Shown here: positions 16,426 through 24,651 of the stretch, piece by piece
Numbering within the stretch: position 1 is the stretch's first letter
How the letters are laid out: every line of letters starts with the position of its first letter
Assembly: GCF_014645815.1 (NCBI RefSeq)
Contig: NZ_BMML01000017.1
Span: forward strand, 159,571 to 223,570
Length of the DNA stretch: 64,000 nucleotides
Direction of reading: 5' to 3'
Origin: Streptomyces fuscichromogenes
Lineage (GTDB): Bacteria > Actinomycetota > Actinomycetes > Streptomycetales > Streptomycetaceae
Program-made: the position numbers and the translations under genes
Notes under the pieces: generated by a model
The model's input: the letters and a program-made list of their open reading frames with translations, nothing else
Told to the model about the DNA's origin: nothing
Database searches by the model: none

Positions 16426-16962
16426 TTACTCTCTGTAGCTGCCTGTGCCGTCGCGCCGCAGGTCGAGCCGGAAGCAGAGCGCCTCCTCGGGGAGCCGCGG
16501 ATGCGGGAACGTCTCCGCCAGTTCCATCCCGAGCCGTTGGGTGACCGCGACGGACCGCTCGTTCCCCGGCCGCACCATCGCCAGCACCTCCGGCACGCCC
16601 GCCGTCCGCAGCCGCCCCAGCGTCATGCGCGCCGCCGCGGTCGCGTACCCCTTGCCCCAGTGGGCCCGCCCCAGCCGCCAGCCGATCTCGATCTCTCCCG
16701 TGGGCCCCCACTCCTGCGGCCACGGCTGGGCGCCGGTGAAGCCGATGACCTGCCCGGCCTCGTCGATCATCGTCCACAGGCAGAAACCGAGCTCCGCGTC
16801 ATGCCGGCGCTGGCGGGCGGTGAGCTCCTCGTAGACGGACAACTCCGCGGACCTGCCGCCGTGGAACTCCATGACCTCCGGGTCGTCGAAGACCCGGTGC
16901 CAGGCGAAGGCGTCCTCATGCGTGGGTACACGCAGCCGTACCGCGGGGAGAACTCGGTTCAC
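16426..16962 (-). CDS. GNAT family N-acetyltransferase (RimJ/RimL-like)
   Basis: A 178-residue acetyltransferase of the RimJ/RimL subgroup. The acetyl-CoA loop region reads IGWRLGRAHWGKGYATAAAR, followed by RPGNERSVAVTQRLGMEL, both typical of the fold. Substrate is unknown: protein N-termini or small amines are usual in this subgroup. It is divergent from the geranylgeranyl reductase gene, with about 100 bp between the two starts. Confidence 0.8.
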   Translation of the reverse strand: MNRVLPAVRLRVPTHEDAFAWHRVFDDPEVMEFHGGRSAELSVYEELTARQRRHDAELGFCLWTMIDEAGQVIGFTGAQPWPQEWGPTGEIEIGWRLGRAHWGKGYATAAARMTLGRLRTAGVPEVLAMVRPGNERSVAVTQRLGMELAETFPHPRLPEEALCFRLDLRRDGTGSYRE

Positions 16963-17061
16963 AGGGGCAGCCCTTCAGCAGGGTGATCAGTACTGCTGAA
17001 TAGACTGCCCATGTCCAGTGCCCGTCGGCACGCAGATTTCGAGCCTTGGGGAGACCCTGCC

Positions 17062-18345
17062 GTGACCGAGCCCCTCTCCGAAAACACCGCCGATGTCATC
17101 GTCGTCGGCGCGGGGCCAGCCGGCTCCACGACGGCCTACCACCTCGCCAGGTCCGGCCTCGACGTCCTCCTGCTGGAGAAGACCGAGTTCCCGCGCGAGA
17201 AGGTGTGCGGCGACGGACTCACCCCGCGCGCGGTGAAGCAGCTGGTCGCCATGGGCATCGACATCTCCGAGGAGGCCGGCTGGCTGCGCAACAAGGGCCT
17301 GCGCATCATCGGCGGCGGCAGCCGCCTCCAGCTCGACTGGCCGGATCTCGCCTCCTTCCCCGACTACGGCCTGGTCCGCAAACGGGACGATTTCGACGAA
17401 CAGCTCGCCCGTCAGGCCCAGAAGGCGGGCGCCCGCCTCTTCGAGCGCTGCAACGTCGGCGCCCCGATCGTCGACGAGCGCACCGGCCGGATCACCGGTG
17501 TGCACGCCAGGCTCGGCGAGGAGAAGCGCGAAGTCACCTTCCACGCCCCGCTGGTCGTGGCGGCCGACGGCAACTCCACCCGGCTCTCCCTCGCGATGGG
17601 CCTGCACCGCCGCGAGGACCGCCCGATGGGCGTGGCCGTCCGGACCTACTTCACCTCCCCCCGTCACGAGGACGACTATCTGGAGTCCTGGCTGGAACTC
17701 TGGGACCGCCGCGGCCCCCAGGACCGCCTGCTGCCCGGCTACGGCTGGATCTTCGGCATGGGCGACGGCACCTCCAACGTCGGTCTGGGCGTCCTGAACA
17801 CCTCCGACTCCTTCAAGGAACTGGACTGGCGCGAGGTCCTCAAGGCCTGGTGCGCCTCCATGCCCGAGGACTGGGGCTACACCCCCGAGAACATGACCGG
17901 CCCGATCCGCGGCGCGGCCCTGCCCATGGCCTTCAACCGCCAGCCCCACTACACGCGCGGCCTGCTCCTCGTCGGCGACGCCGGCGGCCTGGTGAACCCC
18001 TTCAACGGCGAGGGCATCGCCTACGCCATGGAGTCCGGCCAGATCGCCGCCGACGTCATCGTCCAGGCCCATGCGCGGGCCACGCCCAGCGGGCGCGAAC
18101 TCGCCCTCCAGCGCTACCCGCGCGTCCTCAAGGACACCTACGGCGGCTACTACACGCTGGGCCGCGCCTTCGTGAAGCTCATCGGCAACCCGAAGGTCAT
18201 GCAGATCGCGGCCCAGCGCGGCCTGACCCACCCGCTGCTGATGAAGTTCACCCTGAAGCTCCTCGCGAACCTCACCGACCCGACCGGCGGCGACGCGATG
18301 GACCGCATCATCAACGGCCTGAGCAAGGTGGCCCCGAAGGCGTGA
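17062..18345 (+). CDS. Geranylgeranyl reductase family flavoprotein, likely menaquinone tail saturase
   Basis: A 427-residue FAD-dependent reductase. The dinucleotide motif GAGPAGS lies at 16-22, followed by EKTEFPREKVCGDGLTPRA, the family's substrate-site motif, and the second FAD motif VGDAGGLVNPFNGEGIAYA. MenJ of mycobacteria, in the same family, saturates one isoprene unit of menaquinone; Streptomyces menaquinones are partly hydrogenated, and the gene lies between menG and nuo, so that role is likely here. The GTG at 17062 has GGGGAGA ahead of it, while an ATG at 17011 lacks one and would add 17 poorly conserved residues. It ends 9 bp before the convergent deformylase gene. Confidence 0.85.
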   Translation: MTEPLSENTADVIVVGAGPAGSTTAYHLARSGLDVLLLEKTEFPREKVCGDGLTPRAVKQLVAMGIDISEEAGWLRNKGLRIIGGGSRLQLDWPDLASFPDYGLVRKRDDFDEQLARQAQKAGARLFERCNVGAPIVDERTGRITGVHARLGEEKREVTFHAPLVVAADGNSTRLSLAMGLHRREDRPMGVAVRTYFTSPRHEDDYLESWLELWDRRGPQDRLLPGYGWIFGMGDGTSNVGLGVLNTSDSFKELDWREVLKAWCASMPEDWGYTPENMTGPIRGAALPMAFNRQPHYTRGLLLVGDAGGLVNPFNGEGIAYAMESGQIAADVIVQAHARATPSGRELALQRYPRVLKDTYGGYYTLGRAFVKLIGNPKVMQIAAQRGLTHPLLMKFTLKLLANLTDPTGGDAMDRIINGLSKVAPKA

Positions 18346-18354
18346 CCGCCCGCG

Positions 18355-18981
18355 CTACGAGGTGAGCGCCTCGATCTTGGCGGCCCGGCGGGCGTAGACG
18401 TCCTCCCGCCGGTCCGCCACCTGCCGCAGCGCCTCCTTCCGCTCCCGCTTGGAGAGCCGGTCCAGATACACGCGTCCGTTCACATGGTCGGTCTCGTGCG
18501 CCAGGCAGCGGGCGAAATACCCTGTTCCCTGAATGGTGAGCGGATTGCCGTCCTTGTCCTGTCCGTGCACGACCGCCAGGTCCGGCCGGGGCACGTCCAT
18601 CACGGCGCCCGGCACCGACAGGCACCCCTCGCCCTCGTCGAGCAGTCGGCGGTCGGACGGTTCCTGGGCCGCCAGTACGGGGTTGACGATGTGTCCGACA
18701 TGTCGGACACCGTCGTCGTCGGGGCAGTCGTACACGAACAGTCGCAGGTCGATCCCGACCTGGTTGGCGGCGAGGCCGGCTCCGTCGGCGACGTACATGG
18801 TGAGGAACATGTCGTCGATCAGCGCGGCGAGGTCGGGGCCGAACTCGGTGACGTCCCGGCACGGCTTGTGCAGGACGTCCTCACCGGTCTCGGTGATCCG
18901 GCGCACCGAACCGCGCCCGGCCTCGGGGGCGTGCCGGGGGTAGTGGTCCATGGGGCTTCCCTGGACGAAGACGCGTGGCAT
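18355..18981 (-). CDS. def: Peptide deformylase
   Basis: A 208-residue metal hydrolase that removes the formyl group from new proteins. All three motifs are intact: GAGLAANQVG at 67-76, EGCLSVP at 118-124 (metal Cys 120) and HETDH at 162-166. The N-terminal 25 residues are longer than in the E. coli enzyme. The ATG at 18981 is preceded by a strong AAGGAGA. Streptomyces genomes carry several def paralogues, so this may not be the sole copy. Confidence 0.92.
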   Translation of the reverse strand: MPRVFVQGSPMDHYPRHAPEAGRGSVRRITETGEDVLHKPCRDVTEFGPDLAALIDDMFLTMYVADGAGLAANQVGIDLRLFVYDCPDDDGVRHVGHIVNPVLAAQEPSDRRLLDEGEGCLSVPGAVMDVPRPDLAVVHGQDKDGNPLTIQGTGYFARCLAHETDHVNGRVYLDRLSKRERKEALRQVADRREDVYARRAAKIEALTS

Positions 18982-19100
18982 CGCGGTGTCTCCTTCTCGG
19001 ATCTCGGGCCGCCGCTCCGTGCGAGCGGCCTGCGTCGAGCATCCCAGGAGTCGCCGGATCACGGGCGGGCCTGTGGAAAACCCTCGGGAGGACCCACGGC

Positions 19101-19110
19101 CTGTGGACAA
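19101..19110 (-). promoter_or_regulatory. DnaA-box-like site
   Basis: TTGTCCACAG on the minus strand, matching the preferred Streptomyces DnaA box TTGTCCACA. It is isolated, so binding is uncertain. Confidence 0.35.
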
Positions 19111-19235
19111 CCGGGGGAAGGGTTGCCGGGGGAAGGGCGGCCGGGAGAAGGACGGCCGGGGGAAGGGCGGCCGGGAGAAGGGTGGCCGAGGGTAGGACGG
19201 CCGGGAGAAGGGTGGCCGAGGGTAGGACGGCCGGT
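19109..19235. repeat. 15-bp minisatellite
   Basis: About eight imperfect tandem copies of a 15-bp unit, roughly AAGGGCGGCCGGGAG, with third positions varying. Later copies alternate in a 30-bp higher-order pattern (AAGGGTGGCCGAGGGTAGGA recurs). Confidence 0.85.
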
Positions 19236-19270
19236 GCGGGGGTGGTCCGTGCCGGGGAGGGTACGCCGGA

Positions 19271-19301
19271 AGGGCCGCTGCCCCCGAGCGGCTGCGGCCC
19301 T
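19271..19301 (-). terminator. Hairpin downstream of the NlpC/P60 gene's upstream neighbour
   Basis: AGGGCCGC and GCGGCCCT pair perfectly across a 15-bp loop, 45 bp beyond the NlpC/P60 stop codon. Likely terminator of that minus-strand gene. Confidence 0.5.
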
Positions 19302-19345
19302 ACCGTGCTTGTGCGATGCCTGAGTTGTCCTTGTTGCCCGGGTTG

Positions 19346-20152
19346 TCAGAGCACTCGCACCGCGCCGGTCGGCGGGTCGTACGACAGCGGGTGCTCACCG
19401 ACACCGCTGGAGGGGTTCTGCGCGCCGACGAACATGCCGTCGCCGACGTACACCGCCACGTGGTAGGCACTGCCGGCGCTGCCCCAGTAGAGGATGTCGC
19501 CGGGCTGGAGGTTGCTCAGCGAGACCTGGGTGCCCTGCGTCGACTGGTCCTGGGAGACGCGCGGCAGGCTGACGCCGACGGACTTGAAGGCGGCCTGGAC
19601 GAAACCCGAGCAGTCCCACGAGTGCGGGCCCGTGCCGCCGGAGACGTATGCGTCACCGATATGCGCCTTCACGAAGGCGACCACGGCGGCGGCCGAACCG
19701 GTCGCCGTGGACGTGCTCGTGGAGCTGCTGGAGCTCGTGGTGGCGCTGAGGGTGGTCCGCTCGGCGCTGCGCGAGGTGGCGCGCTCTGCGGCGGCCTTAC
19801 GAGCCTCCTCGGCCTTCTTCTTCTTGGCCTCTGCCTTCTGCTTCGCGTCGGCGAGGTCCGCCTTGGCCTGCTTCGCGGCATTTGCCGCAGCCGCATCGCG
19901 CTCGGCCTGGAGGGTGTAGTTCGCCGCGGCCTGCTGCGTGGCGTCGGCGGACTGAGCCACCTGGGTGGCCAGATCGGCCGTCAGGGTGGGCAGTTCGAGC
20001 GTCTGCGTCACGGGTTCGGCGGCACTCGCCGAGGCCGCGCCCGCCGCTGCCATGCCGAGGACGCCACTGGCAACTCCGGCGCGCACGGCGATGTTTGTCG
20101 TCGCGCTGCGGCGGGGCTTCCGGTGGCTGCGTATGTGAGCGGTGTGGGACAT
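19346..20152 (-). CDS. Secreted NlpC/P60 peptidoglycan hydrolase
   Basis: A 268-residue cell wall hydrolase, likely an endopeptidase on stem peptides. A basic N-terminus and a hydrophobic segment (about 22-44, ending ASASA) form a signal peptide. An Ala/Lys-rich coiled coil (about 65-125) follows, then a Ser/Thr linker and the NlpC/P60 domain (about 155-268). The catalytic Cys is C181 in WDCSGF and the His is H231 in AYHVAVYVGDG. The start is unclear: ATG 20152 gives a normal signal peptide, and an ATG at 20182 with AAGGAG inside the reading frame is possible. The 745-bp upstream region separates it from nuoA. I looked for a c-di-AMP riboswitch ahead of it and did not find one. Confidence 0.88.
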   Translation of the reverse strand: MSHTAHIRSHRKPRRSATTNIAVRAGVASGVLGMAAAGAASASAAEPVTQTLELPTLTADLATQVAQSADATQQAAANYTLQAERDAAAANAAKQAKADLADAKQKAEAKKKKAEEARKAAAERATSRSAERTTLSATTSSSSSTSTSTATGSAAAVVAFVKAHIGDAYVSGGTGPHSWDCSGFVQAAFKSVGVSLPRVSQDQSTQGTQVSLSNLQPGDILYWGSAGSAYHVAVYVGDGMFVGAQNPSSGVGEHPLSYDPPTGAVRVL

Positions 20153-20452
20153 GGGAACAACTGGTACCAGGGGCTCCTTCATATCTTCAAGAAACGTGTC
20201 CTGCGCCACAGTTGCTCAATCGAGACGGCGAATCCTTCGCACGTCTTTCTTTATTGACGCCGTAACGGACATTGCGGACGCTCGCGATCAAGCCCGTGAT
20301 CACGCCCTTTCGCTGTTACGTCCGGATTGCCCGCGACGTACCACCGGTTCGGATGGTTGGCCAAGCCCGGTTCTCAGACGCCTCTCATCAATGTGGCGGA
20401 GGTCACGGAACGGTTACCGGGAGGGGTGCGTCTCGCGCGCCGGGGTTCGTGA

Positions 20453-20466
20453 ACGCGTGCACGCGT
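20453..20466. promoter_or_regulatory. 14-bp perfect palindrome
   Basis: ACGCGTGCACGCGT equals its own reverse complement. It lies about 300 bp upstream of the NlpC/P60 start and 430 bp upstream of nuoA. A candidate operator for an unknown dimeric regulator. Confidence 0.4.
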
Positions 20467-20771
20467 CCACATCGCGACCCGCAGGTCCCCCCGATGTGTG
20501 AATGCGGCGCACTATCAAGGCGCCCCGTCCATCGCGAATTTGCATGCAGGGGAACCCTCTTGATATAGAGACGCCCGCCCGAAACCCCCTCCTGTCTGCG
20601 GTAACGGTCGAAAATGTCACTTCTGGTGATCAGCTGAACGCTTCGCGTGCGAAGATCACCACTCATCCGACTTCATGATCGATCGTCAGGTGGTGGAGAT
20701 CACAAAGCTTGTGTAATACCCCGTGTCGCAGATCACAGAGCGGCGGGCATAAGATGCGAGGCAGTTGGGCT

Positions 20772-20787
20772 TGTGACCTGCTTCACA
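20772..20787. promoter_or_regulatory. Rex-type operator upstream of nuoA
   Basis: TGTGACCTGCTTCACA, with perfect TGTGA/TCACA half-sites across six bases, sits 111 bp before the nuoA start. This is the form of the Streptomyces Rex operator (TGTGAACNNNTTCACA type), and Rex, sensing NADH/NAD+, is known to control respiratory genes including nuo in S. coelicolor. A Crp-family protein would recognise similar half-sites and cannot be excluded. Confidence 0.7.
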
Positions 20788-20897
20788 TGTTCGCGATCTT
20801 CGCCCGGGACGCGCGGGGTTCGCGGGACGGATGAGGCAGGTGGGGAGCCCGATCCGAACCGCCACCAGTCAGTGCCGACTGAGAGGAGCGAGGAGCG

Positions 20898-21257
20898 GTG
20901 AACGCCTATGCGCCCATCCTCGTACTGGGAGCCCTCGGGGCAGGCTTTGCGATCTTCTCCGTGGTCATGGCCACGCTGATCGGTCCGAAGCGGTACAACC
21001 GCGCCAAGCTCGAAGCCTACGAGTGCGGTATCGAGCCGACCCCCACGCCGGCCGGCGGCGGGCGTTTCCCGATCAAGTACTACCTGACGGCGATGCTCTT
21101 CATCGTCTTCGACATCGAGATCGTCTTCCTCTACCCCTGGGCCGTCACCTTCGACGCCCTGGGTGTTTTCGGGCTCGTGGAGATGCTGCTCTTCGTGCTC
21201 ACCGTCTTCGTCGCCTACGCGTACGTCTGGCGGCGCGGCGGCCTGGAATGGGACTGA
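20898..21257 (+). CDS. nuoA: NADH-quinone oxidoreductase subunit A
   Basis: A 119-residue membrane subunit of NDH-1, first gene of a 14-gene operon. Three helices are visible, with the conserved loop YECGIEPTPT after helix 1 and FDIEIVFLYPW in helix 2, the acidic patch near the quinone site. The GTG at 20898 follows GGAGCG. The next gene starts 13 bp after its stop. Confidence 0.96.
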   Translation: MNAYAPILVLGALGAGFAIFSVVMATLIGPKRYNRAKLEAYECGIEPTPTPAGGGRFPIKYYLTAMLFIVFDIEIVFLYPWAVTFDALGVFGLVEMLLFVLTVFVAYAYVWRRGGLEWD

Positions 21258-21270
21258 GGGGCCTTTAGAC

Positions 21271-21825
21271 ATGGGACTCGAAGAAAAGCTGCCGAGCGGA
21301 TTCCTGCTGACCACCGTCGAGCAGGCCGCGGGCTGGGTGCGCAAGGCGTCCGTCTTCCCCGCCACCTTCGGCCTCGCGTGCTGTGCCATCGAGATGATGA
21401 CCACCGGCGCCGGCCGCTACGACCTGGCCCGATTCGGCATGGAGGTCTTCCGCGGCTCGCCCCGCCAGGCCGACCTCATGATCGTCGCCGGCCGGGTCAG
21501 CCAGAAGATGGCGCCGGTGCTCAGGCAGGTCTACGACCAGATGCCCAACCCCAAGTGGGTGATCTCCATGGGCGTCTGTGCGTCCTCGGGCGGCATGTTC
21601 AACAACTACGCGATCGTCCAGGGCGTCGACCACATCGTGCCCGTCGACATCTACCTGCCCGGCTGCCCGCCGCGCCCCGAGATGCTGATGGACGCGATCC
21701 TCAAGCTCCACCAGAAGATCCAGACCTCCAAGCTCGGCGTCAACGCGAAGGAAGCGGCCCGGGAGGCGGAGGAGGCGGCGCTCAAGGCCCTGCCCACGAT
21801 CGAGATGAAGGGGCTGCTGCGGTGA
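21271..21825 (+). CDS. nuoB: NADH-quinone oxidoreductase subunit B
   Basis: A 184-residue subunit carrying the terminal [4Fe-4S] cluster N2 that passes electrons to quinone. Ligands are C37-C38 (GLACCAIEMM), C103 (GVCASSGG) and C132 (GCPPRPE). The C-terminal 35 residues form an Ala/Glu-rich helix typical of the actinobacterial type. It overlaps nuoC by four bases (GTGA). Confidence 0.97.
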   Translation: MGLEEKLPSGFLLTTVEQAAGWVRKASVFPATFGLACCAIEMMTTGAGRYDLARFGMEVFRGSPRQADLMIVAGRVSQKMAPVLRQVYDQMPNPKWVISMGVCASSGGMFNNYAIVQGVDHIVPVDIYLPGCPPRPEMLMDAILKLHQKIQTSKLGVNAKEAAREAEEAALKALPTIEMKGLLR

Positions 21826-22565
21826 GCGACGCGAACGGCCACAACGGGGTCAACCCCGAGAAGGACCTGGCCACCGACAACCTCCCGGGCCAGCGCGGCC
21901 AGGGTGGTGAGGAGATCCGCGTCCAGCGCGGCATGTTCGGCGCGAACAACGGCGGCGACACCTCTGGCTACGGCGGCCTGGTCCGCTCGGTGCGCCTCCC
22001 GGGACCCGCCGCCCGCCCCTACGGCGGCTGGTTCGACGAGGTCGCCGACGAGTTGGAGGGCGCCCTGGAGGAGCAGGGACTCCTCCCGGACAACGCCATC
22101 GAGAAGACGGTCGTCGACCGCGGCGAGCTCACCTTCCACATCGAACGCGAGCACCTGCCACGCGTCGCCCGCACCCTGCGCGACGACCCGGCCCTGCGCT
22201 TCGAACTGTGCACCGGCGTCAGCGGCGTCCACTACCTGCACGACAAGGGCCGCGAACTGCACGCCGTCTACCACCTGCGCTCGATCACCCACAACCGGCT
22301 GATCCGCCTGGAGGTCAGCGCCCCGGACGCCGACCCGCACATCCCGTCCCTGGTCCCGGTCTATCCGACCAACGACTGGCACGAGCGCGAGACCTACGAC
22401 TTCTTCGGGATCGTCTTCGACGGTCACCCGGCCCTGACGCGGATCATGATGCCGGACGACTGGCAGGGCCATCCGCAGCGCAAGGACTACCCCCTCGGCG
22501 GCATCGCCGTCGAGTACAAGGGCGCCCAGATCCCGGCTCCGGACCAGCGGAGGTCGTACTCATGA
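21822..22565 (+). CDS. nuoC: NADH-quinone oxidoreductase subunit C
   Basis: A 247-residue peripheral-arm subunit. The 30-kDa signature is clear: LVPVYPTNDWHERETYDFFGIVFDGHP region at about 186-212 and RIMMPDDWQGHPQRKDYPLGG. The first 65 residues are a Gly/Asn-rich extension seen in actinobacteria and not in E. coli. GTG start overlapping nuoB; its stop overlaps the ATG of nuoD. C and D are separate genes, unlike the E. coli fusion. Confidence 0.96.
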   Translation: MSDANGHNGVNPEKDLATDNLPGQRGQGGEEIRVQRGMFGANNGGDTSGYGGLVRSVRLPGPAARPYGGWFDEVADELEGALEEQGLLPDNAIEKTVVDRGELTFHIEREHLPRVARTLRDDPALRFELCTGVSGVHYLHDKGRELHAVYHLRSITHNRLIRLEVSAPDADPHIPSLVPVYPTNDWHERETYDFFGIVFDGHPALTRIMMPDDWQGHPQRKDYPLGGIAVEYKGAQIPAPDQRRSYS

Positions 22566-23884
22566 GCACGCAGCACGCAACTCCGCGGGAGACCACCGAG
22601 GGCACCGTCTACACGGTCACCGGCGGCGACTGGGACGAGATCGTCCAGTCCGCGGCCCGCGCCGACGACGAGCGCATCGTCGTCAACATGGGTCCCCAGC
22701 ATCCGTCCACCCATGGAGTGCTCCGCCTCATCCTGGAGATCGACGGCGAGACGGTCACCGAGGCCCGCTGCGGCATCGGCTATCTCCACACCGGCATCGA
22801 GAAGAACCTCGAGTTCCGCACGTGGACGCAGGGCACCACGTTCGTGACCCGCATGGACTACCTGACGTCCTTCTTCAACGAGACCGCCTACTGCCTCGCC
22901 GTCGAGAAACTCCTCGGCATCGAGGACCAGATCAGCGAACGCGCCAAGATCGTCCGGGTGCTCCTGATGGAGCTGAACCGGCTCTCCTCCCACCTGGTGT
23001 GCATCGCCACCGGCGGCATGGAACTCGGCGCCACCACGATCATGATCTACGGCTTCCGTGATCGTGAAATGATTCTCGATCTCTACGAACTGATCACCGG
23101 CCTGCGGATGAACCACGCGTACATCCGCCCTGGCGGCCTCGCCCAGGACCTGCCGCCCGGCGCGGTCGACCAGATCCGCGAGTTCGTGAAGAAGATGCGC
23201 AAGAACCTCCCGGAGTACGACAAGCTCGCCACCGGGAACCCCATCTTCAAGGCCCGCATGCAGGACATCGGCTACCTCGACCTGGCCGGCTGCATGGCCC
23301 TCGGCGCCACCGGCCCGATCCTGCGCTCCGCCGGCCTCCCGCACGACCTCCGCAAGGCCCAGCCGTACTGCGGCTACGAGACGTACGACTTCGAGATCCC
23401 GACCGCCGACACCTGCGACGCCTACGGCCGCTTCCTGGTCCGCCTGGAGGAGATGCGCCAGTCGCTCGGGATCGTCGAGCAGTGCCTGGACCGGCTGCAG
23501 CCCGGACCGGTCATGGTCGCCGACAAGAAGATCGCCTGGCCCGCCCAGCTCGCCCTCGGGCCGGACGGACTCGGCAACTCCCTCGACCACATCAAGAAGA
23601 TCATGGGCACCTCCATGGAGGCCCTGATCCACCACTTCAAGCTGGTCACCGAGGGCTTCCGGGTCCCGCCAGGACAGGCCTACGCGGCCGTCGAGTCACC
23701 CAAGGGCGAACTCGGCGTGCACGCCGTGTCCGACGGCGGCACCCGCCCCTACCGGGTCCACTTCCGCGACCCGTCCTTCACCAACCTGCAAGCCATGGCG
23801 GCGATGTGCGAGGGCGGCCAGGTCGCCGACGTCATCGTCGCCGTCGCGTCCATCGACCCCGTGATGGGAGGCGTCGACCGGTGA
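22562..23884 (+). CDS. nuoD: NADH-quinone oxidoreductase subunit D
   Basis: A 440-residue 49-kDa subunit that forms the quinone-binding pocket with NuoB. Motifs: MGPQHPSTHGVLRL near residue 41, which includes the pocket His, and RCGIGYLHTGIEKN. The C-terminus ends DVIVAVASIDPVMGGVDR, as is usual. It overlaps nuoC (ATGA) and nuoE (GTGA). Evolutionarily related to the large subunit of NiFe hydrogenases, but the nickel-binding cysteines are absent as expected. Confidence 0.97.
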   Translation: MSTQHATPRETTEGTVYTVTGGDWDEIVQSAARADDERIVVNMGPQHPSTHGVLRLILEIDGETVTEARCGIGYLHTGIEKNLEFRTWTQGTTFVTRMDYLTSFFNETAYCLAVEKLLGIEDQISERAKIVRVLLMELNRLSSHLVCIATGGMELGATTIMIYGFRDREMILDLYELITGLRMNHAYIRPGGLAQDLPPGAVDQIREFVKKMRKNLPEYDKLATGNPIFKARMQDIGYLDLAGCMALGATGPILRSAGLPHDLRKAQPYCGYETYDFEIPTADTCDAYGRFLVRLEEMRQSLGIVEQCLDRLQPGPVMVADKKIAWPAQLALGPDGLGNSLDHIKKIMGTSMEALIHHFKLVTEGFRVPPGQAYAAVESPKGELGVHAVSDGGTRPYRVHFRDPSFTNLQAMAAMCEGGQVADVIVAVASIDPVMGGVDR

Positions 23885-24651
23885 CCACCTCTTCCTCGGA
23901 GCGCGGTATCAGCCTGGGCATGCCCGAGCTGCCCGCGCCCGCGTACCCGGACGACGTCCGGGCCCGCCTGGAGTCGGACGCGCGCGAGATCATCGCCCGC
24001 TACCCCGACTCCCGGTCCGCCCTGCTGCCCCTGCTGCACCTCGTACAGGCGGAGGAGGGCCATGTCACGCGCACCGGGATGCAGTTCTGCGCGGACGTCC
24101 TGGAGCTGACCACCGCCGAGGTCACCGCCGTCGCCACCTTCTACACCATGTACCGGCGCCGGCCCTCCGGCGACTACCAGGTCGGCGTCTGCACCAACAC
24201 GCTGTGCGCGGTGATGGGCGGCGACGCGATCTTCGAGACCCTCCAGGAGCACCTCGGCGTCGGCAACGGCGAGACCACCGGCGACGGCAAGGTCACCCTG
24301 GAGCACATCGAGTGCAACGCGGCCTGCGACTTCGCGCCCGTCGTGATGGTCAACTGGGAGTTCTTCGACAACCAGACCCCGGCCAGCGCCAAACGCCTGG
24401 TCGACGACCTGCGCGCCGGCCGGGACGTCGAGCCCACCCGCGGGGCCCGCATGTGCACCTTCAAGGACACCGCGCGCATCCTCGCCGGCTTCCCCGACGA
24501 GCGGCCCGGGGCCGTCGAGGAGAGCGGCAGCGCGGGACCCGCCTCGCTGGTCGGCCTCCGCCTGGCCAGGGGCGAGACCGCGCCCCCGCGCGTGGTCCAT
24601 CCGCGCGCCCAGGAATCCCAGGAAGCGCCGTCCGCAGAGGAGGGGGAGTGA
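23881..24651 (+). CDS. nuoE: NADH-quinone oxidoreductase subunit E
   Basis: A 256-residue subunit with a thioredoxin-like fold binding the [2Fe-2S] cluster N1a. Ligands are C104, C109, C145 and C149 (VCTNTLC and ECNAACD). The C-terminal 60 residues after TARILAGFP form a low-complexity tail longer than in E. coli. Overlaps nuoD (GTGA) and shares one base with nuoF (TGATG). Confidence 0.96.
   Translation: MTTSSSERGISLGMPELPAPAYPDDVRARLESDAREIIARYPDSRSALLPLLHLVQAEEGHVTRTGMQFCADVLELTTAEVTAVATFYTMYRRRPSGDYQVGVCTNTLCAVMGGDAIFETLQEHLGVGNGETTGDGKVTLEHIECNAACDFAPVVMVNWEFFDNQTPASAKRLVDDLRAGRDVEPTRGARMCTFKDTARILAGFPDERPGAVEESGSAGPASLVGLRLARGETAPPRVVHPRAQESQEAPSAEEGE

Larger units (their letters stand above)
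18982..19345. other. Intergenic region with minisatellite and hairpin
   Basis: 364 bp between two minus-strand genes. It holds the deformylase promoter region, a DnaA-box-like site (19101-19110), a 15-bp minisatellite (19109-19235) and a terminator-like hairpin (19271-19301). No gene is supported here. Confidence 0.7.
20153..20897. other. Long divergent control region, NlpC/P60 and nuo operon
   Basis: 745 bp without a supported gene. Features are a perfect 14-bp palindrome (20453-20466), a small dyad CACAAAGCTTGTG (20701-20713), the Rex-type site (20772-20787), and an unusually AT-rich centre (20500-20720). The length suggests long leaders or several promoters. Short open frames here lack codon bias. 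Confidence 0.6.

Noticed and set aside
20153..20640. c-di-AMP riboswitch upstream of the NlpC/P60 gene
   Set aside because: Looked for on both strands because other Streptomyces wall hydrolases have one. A GGGGAACC occurs on the plus strand at about 20548, but the GACAGCTAACC block and P1 pairing are absent.
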